Below are positions 13,791 to 19,701 of a stretch of 19,701 nucleotides of DNA, in pieces. Location of the stretch: assembly GCA_025800435.1 (NCBI GenBank), contig JAOXRV010000379.1, positions 1 through 19,701 of the forward strand, written 5' to 3'. Source of the DNA: Cellvibrionaceae bacterium. Its GTDB lineage: Bacteria; Pseudomonadota; Gammaproteobacteria; Pseudomonadales; Cellvibrionaceae. Made by a program: the position numbers and the translations under genes. Under the pieces are notes generated by a model. That model saw only the letters and a program-made list of their open reading frames with translations. It did no database searches and was not told where the DNA came from. The first letter of the stretch is position 1. Each line of letters opens with the position of its first letter.

Positions 13791-16700
13791 TTAGACCACC
13801 ACCCGACGCTGCCACAGCGCACCAGCGCCAAAGAAGAGCAAGCAGGCAAACAGGCTGCCAAGCAGCGGCCAGTCCCATTCAAACTCATTGTCTTGGGCTT
13901 GCACTTCTTCCAGCTTTTGCCCTTCCACCTGCTCACTGGGCTGGCTGGGAGCGATTACCTGGGCGGCCACTTCGGGGGCTGGCAGAGCAATATCCAGACC
14001 GAAACCCTGGGCTTGTTGCTCGATAAACTCGCGCATCTTTTCGTTCTTAACCAGTAAGTCGTATTTGTTTAGCAGCTCCTGGTAGCGCTCGATAATGGTA
14101 CTGAGGGTTTCAGGGTTGGCCTGCCAGTATTCCTTGCGGTTGGCCTCTAGCATCCACTCCAACATTTGCGCCTGGGATTTGGGGTTAACTTCTTCAAACC
14201 ACTTATCCAAATCGAGTTGGTGTTTGTCCTTTACGTAGACCTCGTAAAATTCCTGCCATTGATCGTCGCGCACCAAGTTCGGGTCGACCACCTGCCAGCC
14301 CCAGAAGTTGGCCAGCTGCCCGGCCAGGGTGACGGCGCCGGAGTAGCCCTCAACCTGCATCTCTTCGATCCAGCGTTTGTGGAATTGGCGGGTGCGCAGT
14401 TCTTTGAATAGGAATTTATCGGCACCTTCGGCTTTCGGGTTGCTGGCATCGCGCAAATTGCTGATCATCATCTCGGGGCTTTTGCCGTCGATATTGCGAA
14501 TCGCCAAGGACAGGGAGCCGTAGTATTCAAACGGGTCGTCTGAACTGAGCATGCCGTAAACATTGGATGAACGCGAGAACAAGGCGACATCGGTTCCGGA
14601 GAGCTGCTTGGCGTAGAGGCCCGTGGCCTCCTTGCCCCAGCGATCTTTATCGGCGCCAAAGTAGTAGCCCATTTTGCCCATATACAGATCTGCAATCTTG
14701 GCATCGCTCTCCCAGGTTTCGGGGTTAAACACACTGTTGTTTACCCCGGAACCATAATTACCCGACTGATTCGAGAAGATGCGCACACTCGAAAGATACT
14801 CCGCTTCTTCAGCATCCATGCCCTCAGCCTTTAACTGCTCGGCTATACGCTGGCTGTTTTTCCACAGTGAGTTGCCCTCTTCTTTAAGCTTGGCCACGGC
14901 CTCAATAGATTTGGCCAAACGCTGCATAATATTGGGGAAGGCATCACGGTACAGGCCGGTGGCCGACAGTACCACATCCACCCGTGGGCGTTTTAGCTCG
15001 CTGGCCGGGGTAATTTTAAAGCCGCTGACTCGTCCGCCTGGGGCCCATTCAGGTTCAACCCCCATGGCGCGCATGGCCTGGGCTTCTAATACGCCGTAGT
15101 GGCGCATAGTTTCTATCGACCAGAGCGAGAAAGCCAATTTATCGGGGTAGCGACCGTGTTTTTTATAATAGTCTGCGATCAGCTGCTCAGTCAGTTCCGC
15201 ACCCTGCTCCCAGGCAGCCTTGGTAGGCACCTTGGAAGGATCAAAGCCAATTAGGTTAAAGCCGGTGGGCAATGACTCTGGGTGGCGAATAGGATCACCG
15301 CCGTTGCGCACTTCAATAAACTCACCCTGCAAGCCCTTGACCAGGTTATTCAGCTCTTCAATACCGGCATAGTTCGCATAGTGTTTTCTGGCGCTGCTTA
15401 ACAGCGTCGCCAGCGGCTCACCGAACTCGCTCTGCCAGCGTTGCTGCCTGGCGGCCGGGTCAGCCAGGGCATTGATGGCTGCGGCCTCGGCGGTGGGACT
15501 GACCACCCAGTCACGCAACAGTTTAAAGCCCGCCAAGTTTTGCAATGACTCGTCTTCTTCACTGGTGAAAATTTGGCTAAATACATTACTGCGGCCGTCA
15601 TCATGCTGATGCAGATCAATATTACCGCTGTAGTGCTTTTTTTCGTACTCGCTGGCCGGGGTTAAAAATTCGCCGCCCAGCATTTGCAGCAAGGTCGATA
15701 TCTGCAAGGCTTGACGCGGCAGCTCGCCAAAGCTGTGCAGGCCCAGCGGCTGGTTTTGTGCAGCCAAGTCTTCCATATACTCGTGCAGGGCATCCAAAAA
15801 AGCTGGGAAATCAGCATCAATTTTTGGCTGATCCCAGTTCATGTCTTCGCACAGTTTTTCGTTCAGACAGGTAGCGACAATTTGTTTGCCAGTCTTCACT
15901 TTAACGCCGCCCTCATCAAGGGAGTTATACTGGTGCATCAGCTCGTGAATATCCGCCAGTTTGCCCTGTAGGCCAGCCGCGGCAAAGGGCGGGGTCATAT
16001 GGGCCAGCACGGTGGCATTGCCACGGCGCTTGGTCTGCATGGCCTCGCCCACATCGTCCACAATAAAGGGGTAAAACACCGGGGTATCGCCCACGGCTAG
16101 GTTACCGTCATCGTAAACCGACAGGGCCCGCTCTTTACCCGGCAGGTACTCTTGCGAGCCGTGGGTGCCGAGGTGAATAATCGCATCGCTGCCAAAGTAC
16201 TTGCGCACATAATAGTAGGCAGCCAGATAGTAGTGGTTTACCGGAATGGTTTTTTTATGGTACATGCCCTGCTCTTTATCCGCGCTGTCCGAACGCGGTG
16301 GCTGGCGCAGTACCAACATATTACCGGCGCGGATACGGGGAATCACAAACTGCTGTTTGCCATCGCGCTCGACCACCATAAAGTTATCTTCGGGCTGGCC
16401 CCAGTGCTCGGTGATACGCTCGCGGTTAGGCTTGGGCAGCTTCGCAAACCAGGCCTTATACTCGTCCACGGGCATCAACTCGGCCTGGTCGTTATTTAAT
16501 AAGGTGTCCAGCTCATAGGCCCGGTAAAACGGCTCTAAGATGGCGTCCACTTGGTCGGTAAAATACGATTCTTCTACCGCCGGAATGCTGTAGCCCTCTG
16601 CGTTTAAACGCCCGGCAATGGCGCGCAAGCTATCGGGCACATTTAAAAACGAAGCGCCCACATCAGAGCTGCCCCAGACCATCACTGCCAACTTTTTATC

Positions 16701-17882
16701 GCGGTTGGCTTTGCGTTTTAGCTGGCTGTGCCTAAGCGTCTTATCCACCAAATATTGTAGTTGGTAGTCGATCACCTGGGTTTGCTCGCTGATGTCGTCC
16801 TTGGCGGCAATGGTGGTTGGGTCGATCACCCCGGCGGTTTCGGGCAGCACCAGGGCGAATGGTGTCATCATTGGCGAAATGCCTTGGGTATCTTGCTCCC
16901 AGGTTTGCTGATCACCATCGTAGTACTGCAGGCCCTGTAATACCGGCACACCCAAGCGGCTAAATTCAGCATGGCGCTTATCGGCCCAGTGGATAGAACG
17001 CAAATTAATGATGGCATCAACTACAGTGCGCGGGCCCTGTTCGCTCTGCTCTTGTAATAAGGGCAAATAATTCGAGGCGCGTGGGCTCATCTCAAAGTAA
17101 TAGGGCAAGGCGATCGCGCCCTTGGCTTCTATCGCCTTGATCGCCGCGTCGACCAACTGAGTTTCCATCGACTCAACCATGGCGCGCTGCATCGACAAGC
17201 CAATAAGCGGTTTATCAGCGGGCGCTTTGCGCCAAGCCATAAAACTGGCTCGGTCGGCAAAAATTAGCTGTTCATAATCTGGGTGGTAGAAACCGATACT
17301 GGGAAACTCGATCGCTTTAGGGACCTGACAATCTTGCTGCTGCAGCACTTTACAACTGCTAAATACCAGCATACGGCTTAAGTTTTCTCGCCCGCCATTG
17401 TCGTAATAGTCGTGCAGGGCCTTGGCATCAGCGCTATTAATGCCGATGGTCAAGGCTTTTTCACTCAACCAGTTAATTGCCAGCAATTTGGTTTTGCCCA
17501 GATCGACCTGCTTTAACAACGGCAAATATACCCCGTAGGCCTGCTTGCTGCTGCGCGCTGAGACTGCATCGAGTACCACCAGATCAAAGCGGCTAAAATA
17601 ATTGAGTGCCTCTAGGGGCTCGCCCAAATCCGCCTGGGCTTTTTGGCTGATTTTCAAACCCAGCTTATCGCCTGATTGTTCTAGCAGCTCTTTCAAACGC
17701 GAGACCTTGGCTTTATTGCTGTGCCCAGCACTGACAAACAGTACGGAATATTGCTCTGGGTGCACATGGTCGCTATCGCCGTGAGCCTGGGCCAGGGTAT
17801 TAAACCCCAGAGCTAAAAACGCAGCCAGCAAAAGGGTAAGCGTGCGTGTCTGCTGTATTGTTTGCTGTGTTAAAGTTGCCAT
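13791..17882 (-). CDS. CobN-like chelatase-family protein, exported and membrane-anchored
   Basis: A 1363-residue protein of the CobN/BchH/ChlH superfamily, whose members bind tetrapyrroles and insert (or, in HmuS-type proteins, remove) the metal. Seen: the family signature HLGTHG (570-575) with EYLPGKE (578-584, where most have EWLPGK), PVFYPFIVDDVGEAMQTKRR (601-620), LAHMTPPFAAAGL (626-638), and later GRVSGFKITP, RPRVDVVLSATGLYRDAFP and GNYGSGVNN. Unlike cobaltochelatase CobN, it has a signal peptide (hydrophobic core about 14-30, AQA before His34), a histidine-rich mature start (HGDSDHVH) and one C-terminal membrane helix (about 1338-1357) ended by Arg-Arg. It should face the periplasm. 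It is the last gene of an operon with ExbB/ExbD-like and DUF2149 genes; no CobS/CobT, ChlI or ChlD gene is present. Substrate and direction of reaction are open. Confidence 0.88.
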   Translation of the reverse strand: MATLTQQTIQQTRTLTLLLAAFLALGFNTLAQAHGDSDHVHPEQYSVLFVSAGHSNKAKVSRLKELLEQSGDKLGLKISQKAQADLGEPLEALNYFSRFDLVVLDAVSARSSKQAYGVYLPLLKQVDLGKTKLLAINWLSEKALTIGINSADAKALHDYYDNGGRENLSRMLVFSSCKVLQQQDCQVPKAIEFPSIGFYHPDYEQLIFADRASFMAWRKAPADKPLIGLSMQRAMVESMETQLVDAAIKAIEAKGAIALPYYFEMSPRASNYLPLLQEQSEQGPRTVVDAIINLRSIHWADKRHAEFSRLGVPVLQGLQYYDGDQQTWEQDTQGISPMMTPFALVLPETAGVIDPTTIAAKDDISEQTQVIDYQLQYLVDKTLRHSQLKRKANRDKKLAVMVWGSSDVGASFLNVPDSLRAIAGRLNAEGYSIPAVEESYFTDQVDAILEPFYRAYELDTLLNNDQAELMPVDEYKAWFAKLPKPNRERITEHWGQPEDNFMVVERDGKQQFVIPRIRAGNMLVLRQPPRSDSADKEQGMYHKKTIPVNHYYLAAYYYVRKYFGSDAIIHLGTHGSQEYLPGKERALSVYDDGNLAVGDTPVFYPFIVDDVGEAMQTKRRGNATVLAHMTPPFAAAGLQGKLADIHELMHQYNSLDEGGVKVKTGKQIVATCLNEKLCEDMNWDQPKIDADFPAFLDALHEYMEDLAAQNQPLGLHSFGELPRQALQISTLLQMLGGEFLTPASEYEKKHYSGNIDLHQHDDGRSNVFSQIFTSEEDESLQNLAGFKLLRDWVVSPTAEAAAINALADPAARQQRWQSEFGEPLATLLSSARKHYANYAGIEELNNLVKGLQGEFIEVRNGGDPIRHPESLPTGFNLIGFDPSKVPTKAAWEQGAELTEQLIADYYKKHGRYPDKLAFSLWSIETMRHYGVLEAQAMRAMGVEPEWAPGGRVSGFKITPASELKRPRVDVVLSATGLYRDAFPNIMQRLAKSIEAVAKLKEEGNSLWKNSQRIAEQLKAEGMDAEEAEYLSSVRIFSNQSGNYGSGVNNSVFNPETWESDAKIADLYMGKMGYYFGADKDRWGKEATGLYAKQLSGTDVALFSRSSNVYGMLSSDDPFEYYGSLSLAIRNIDGKSPEMMISNLRDASNPKAEGADKFLFKELRTRQFHKRWIEEMQVEGYSGAVTLAGQLANFWGWQVVDPNLVRDDQWQEFYEVYVKDKHQLDLDKWFEEVNPKSQAQMLEWMLEANRKEYWQANPETLSTIIERYQELLNKYDLLVKNEKMREFIEQQAQGFGLDIALPAPEVAAQVIAPSQPSEQVEGQKLEEVQAQDNEFEWDWPLLGSLFACLLFFGAGALWQRRVVV

Positions 17883-17893
17883 TGATACTTGCC

Positions 17894-18199
17894 TTATTCA
17901 GGGATATACACAATCGAGCCATCGGCCATTTTGTAGGCGGTGCCAGCTTTTACGCCATCGCCCGAGCCAATTTCGCCGTTGCTTTTATAGGTTTTAATGG
18001 TTTCGCCGTCTTTAATTACCATTTCCATATTCGGCTTGCCCGCGTTTTTAATCACCGTGACATCCTCTTCCAAAAAGGGGTTCATGGGGTTTTGGGCAAT
18101 AGCTATCAATAACGCGGCGATCAATACCAAAAACACGTCGACTAGGTTCACTACCGACAGAGCCGGGTTAATGGCTTCGTCTTCATCAAGTAGCTTCAT
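17894..18199 (-). CDS. DUF2149 membrane protein (ExbD-like topology)
   Basis: A 101-residue protein with one membrane helix (about 16-37) in the setting INPALSVVNLVDVFLVLIA, then a periplasmic domain with several beta-type stretches ending GSIVYIPE. I match it to DUF2149, a family found beside CobN-like and MotA/TolQ/ExbB genes. Asp21 lies near the start of the helix, as the proton-carrying aspartate does in ExbD/TolR, so it may be the ExbD counterpart of the preceding channel protein. The ATG at 18199 has GGAGG six bases upstream; a TTG one codon earlier is less well spaced. It overlaps the end of the upstream gene by 14 bases and is followed after 11 bases by the CobN-like gene, a strong sign of one operon. 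Confidence 0.8.
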   Translation of the reverse strand: MKLLDEDEAINPALSVVNLVDVFLVLIAALLIAIAQNPMNPFLEEDVTVIKNAGKPNMEMVIKDGETIKTYKSNGEIGSGDGVKAGTAYKMADGSIVYIPE

Positions 18200-18767
18200 C
18201 AACCGCCTCCCCCAGGGTCATAATGCCCTGCTCGCTGCGCTGGCGGCTGATCATCACCAGCTCACCGGCCAACCAGCGCTTTTTGACACTGGCAATCCAA
18301 AAGGTGATAGAAGCGATAACCAGGCCAAAAATAACCGCCGAGAAGGCCACAATCAGGTTTTCAGAAATACCTTGAACATTGCCATTGGCCAAACTTTTTA
18401 GGGCCGGGCCCATCGGCACCATGGTGGCGATCAGACCGAGCATGGGCGCCAAGCGACTGACCGTGCGCACCCCTTCTAATTCACCCAGAGCCAATACATC
18501 TAGCTCGTCCTGGCTGATATTGGTATCGGCTCGGGCCGCAGCTACCAGTGGGTAGCCGTTAAAGCTGGCACTTAGTTGGGCGCTTAGGCCACGCTCGGCC
18601 AGGCCCTGGTAATCAACGCGGTAGCGGCGGCGCTGCAAGGCCTGGGTGGTAAACCGACCCAGCGCAAATAAGCTATAGGCAAACAGCACCACTAATAGGA
18701 TCAGCACCGGCGCCAGAAAGAAATCTGACAATTGGTACATTAAGTTTTCTAACCAAACAATGGACAT
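18186..18767 (-). CDS. MotA/TolQ/ExbB-family proton channel protein (second copy)
   Basis: A 193-residue inner-membrane protein with three predicted helices (about 14-38, 103-127 and 137-160) and a cytoplasmic loop between the first two, the ExbB/TolQ topology. Helix 2 reads LAPMLGLIATMVPMGPAL, which resembles the MotA/ExbB signature, and helix 3 SAVIFGLVIASITFWIA. It differs clearly from the ExbB-like protein two genes upstream, so it is a paralogue, not a duplicate. The ATG at 18767 follows GGAGAA. The stop overlaps the DUF2149 start, which suggests the two are made in matched amounts and act as a pair. It probably turns proton flow into work on an envelope partner. Confidence 0.86.
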   Translation of the reverse strand: MSIVWLENLMYQLSDFFLAPVLILLVVLFAYSLFALGRFTTQALQRRRYRVDYQGLAERGLSAQLSASFNGYPLVAAARADTNISQDELDVLALGELEGVRTVSRLAPMLGLIATMVPMGPALKSLANGNVQGISENLIVAFSAVIFGLVIASITFWIASVKKRWLAGELVMISRQRSEQGIMTLGEAVDEAT

Positions 18768-18781
18768 AGTTTCTCCAGCTT

Positions 18782-19225
18782 CTAGCTATCGGTGTCAGCG
18801 GTACCGTTAACCAGTACCTCAGTCGCCTTTAAGTCGTGTTTTTGCAGCAGATCAAAAATATTAAGCAGATCTTGCAGCTCGGTTTGCTTATCGCCGGCAA
18901 TAAATATCTGGGGCTTAAGCTTGCCGCCGTAGCGCGCCACGGTGGCTTCAAAATCTGCCTTAAAATCTTGCCATTGATCATACTCGCGCTTGTTAATGGC
19001 CCACAGCTTAGGCCGCTGACCCAGGCTGATGGTGATATTGTGGGCACTGACTTTTACATTGTGGCCATTATCACTTTCGGGTAGTTCCAGTTGCAGGGCC
19101 TCGGGTATTACTTGTGAAGTCAACAACAAAAACACCAACAGAATAAAAATCACATCCAACAGCGCGGTCATATCGGGAAAGCCAACGCCCAGTTCTTGCT
19201 CGCCATTAACGGGGGCGCGAATCAT
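18782..19225 (-). CDS. ExbD/TolR-family protein
   Basis: A 147-residue inner-membrane protein with a short cytoplasmic N-terminus, one helix (about 19-40, FPDMTALLDVIFILLVFLLL) and a periplasmic domain. Asp24 in the helix corresponds to the essential proton-carrying aspartate of ExbD (Asp25 in E. coli). The periplasmic part carries the expected LQLELPES and IFIAGDKQTELQDLLNIFDLL pattern. The ATG at 19225 has GGAGAA upstream and lies two bases after the stop of the ExbB-like gene. Fourteen bases separate its stop from the next gene. With the ExbB-like protein it should energise a TonB protein or act directly on the CobN-like protein. Confidence 0.92.
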   Translation of the reverse strand: MIRAPVNGEQELGVGFPDMTALLDVIFILLVFLLLTSQVIPEALQLELPESDNGHNVKVSAHNITISLGQRPKLWAINKREYDQWQDFKADFEATVARYGGKLKPQIFIAGDKQTELQDLLNIFDLLQKHDLKATEVLVNGTADTDS

Positions 19226-19227
19226 AT

Positions 19228-19701
19228 CTATTCTCCGGCCCGATAATAGGCGCTGTTTAAGCTAGCGGTCATGGTCTCTATCCGCGCCTGCCCCCACAGC
19301 ATTAGCCCCTGCCCCAAGCCTAGCGCGGGTATGGCAATTAACAGACCAATAGCGGTGGTGCTCATGGCCTGCCACATGCCCTCGGCCAGCAGCGCTGGGG
19401 TCACCGGCCCACTGTGGCTGGCAACCTCTTGGAACATGGTGATAATGCCCAGCACTGTGCCCAGCAAGCCCAACAGTGGGGCCAGTGCACCCAGTAATTG
19501 CAGCAGCCGGCAGCGGCGCTGCAACAGCAAGCGCTGTTGTTCTAGCCACAGCGCCAGCTGGGCCTCAACCACCTCGCTGCCGGCGGCGGCGGTTTGCTGC
19601 AATAAAGCCATGCCCTGGGGCAGACCCTGGCGCCCGGCATCGGCTTTAGCAGCCATCGAAAAGCGGGCAAACACCCACAGCCGCTCTAGCAATAAGGCCA
19701 G
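19228..19701 (-). CDS. ExbB/TolQ-family proton channel protein, 5' end beyond the window
   Basis: 157 residues are present and the frame is open to base 19701, so the N-terminus with the first membrane helix lies outside. Seen: LLGALAPLLGLLGTVLGII and MSTTAIGLLIAIPALGL, the second and third helices with the conserved GTV and STTAxGLxxAIPA patterns of ExbB/TolQ. The stop codon is two bases before the ExbD-like start codon, typical of exbB-exbD pairs. This is the most upstream visible gene of the operon. A TonB-dependent receptor gene may stand further upstream, but that is a guess from related loci. Confidence 0.92.
   Translation of the reverse strand: MALLLERLWVFARFSMAAKADAGRQGLPQGMALLQQTAAAGSEVVEAQLALWLEQQRLLLQRRCRLLQLLGALAPLLGLLGTVLGIITMFQEVASHSGPVTPALLAEGMWQAMSTTAIGLLIAIPALGLGQGLMLWGQARIETMTASLNSAYYRAGE

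Noticed and set aside
13791..17882. Calling the large gene cobN of cobalamin synthesis
   Set aside because: The export signal, membrane anchor, absence of cobS/cobT and company of ExbB/ExbD and DUF2149 genes argue for a different, envelope function.

Overview
The window looks like chromosomal DNA of a gammaproteobacterium in or near the Pseudomonadales/Cellvibrionales. The support is moderate-to-high GC, a class Ia ribonucleotide reductase of the Pseudomonas kind (NrdA with two ATP-cones), a Fur-controlled bfd-bfr pair next to a 2-Cys peroxiredoxin, a nearby grxD-argF-ABC ATPase order that I recall from Pseudomonas aeruginosa, and a likely Rsm-type small RNA. No insertion sequence, phage gene, tRNA, rRNA or CRISPR array was seen.

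Left part (1-4260), iron and redox: a peroxiredoxin gene leaves through the left edge on the minus strand. It diverges from bfd (bacterioferritin-associated ferredoxin, with a Fur box inside a near-consensus promoter), which is followed by bfr. This bacterioferritin keeps the heme methionine but has altered ferroxidase ligands. Next come a membrane c-di-GMP phosphodiesterase (degenerate GGDEF, intact EAL) and a secreted DUF3365/Tll0287-like c-type heme protein whose ribosome-binding site lies in an inverted repeat. A strong bidirectional terminator follows, then a short remnant resembling a DUF805 C-terminus, then the monothiol glutaredoxin grxD on the minus strand.

Middle part (4585-8000), arginine: argD, argF and an FbpC/PotA-type ABC ATPase form a tight plus-strand operon. 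The ATPase has no permease or binding protein beside it.

Nucleotide part (8001-13430): an 827-base gene-free control region precedes nrdA. It holds a perfect DnaA box, a candidate promoter and two NrdR-like boxes placed symmetrically about a 9-bp inverted repeat. nrdA and nrdB follow, separated by a GC-rich hairpin, and nrdB ends in a perfect palindromic terminator. A small hypothetical gene comes next, and then a candidate Rsm/Csr-type regulatory RNA (nine GGA motifs in 94 nt plus a terminator) at about 13541-13684.

Right part (13791-19701), the least ordinary locus: a minus-strand operon reads ExbB/TolQ-like (cut by the edge), ExbD-like, a second MotA/TolQ/ExbB-like protein, a DUF2149 protein and a 1363-residue CobN-like protein. 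The CobN-like protein has a signal peptide and a C-terminal membrane anchor. No AAA+ chelatase subunits are present. My reading is an envelope tetrapyrrole/metal handling machine, related to the CobN-like HmuS group of heme-utilisation loci and powered by one or two proton-driven motor complexes. With the iron-storage genes at the left, much of the window concerns iron, heme and redox balance.
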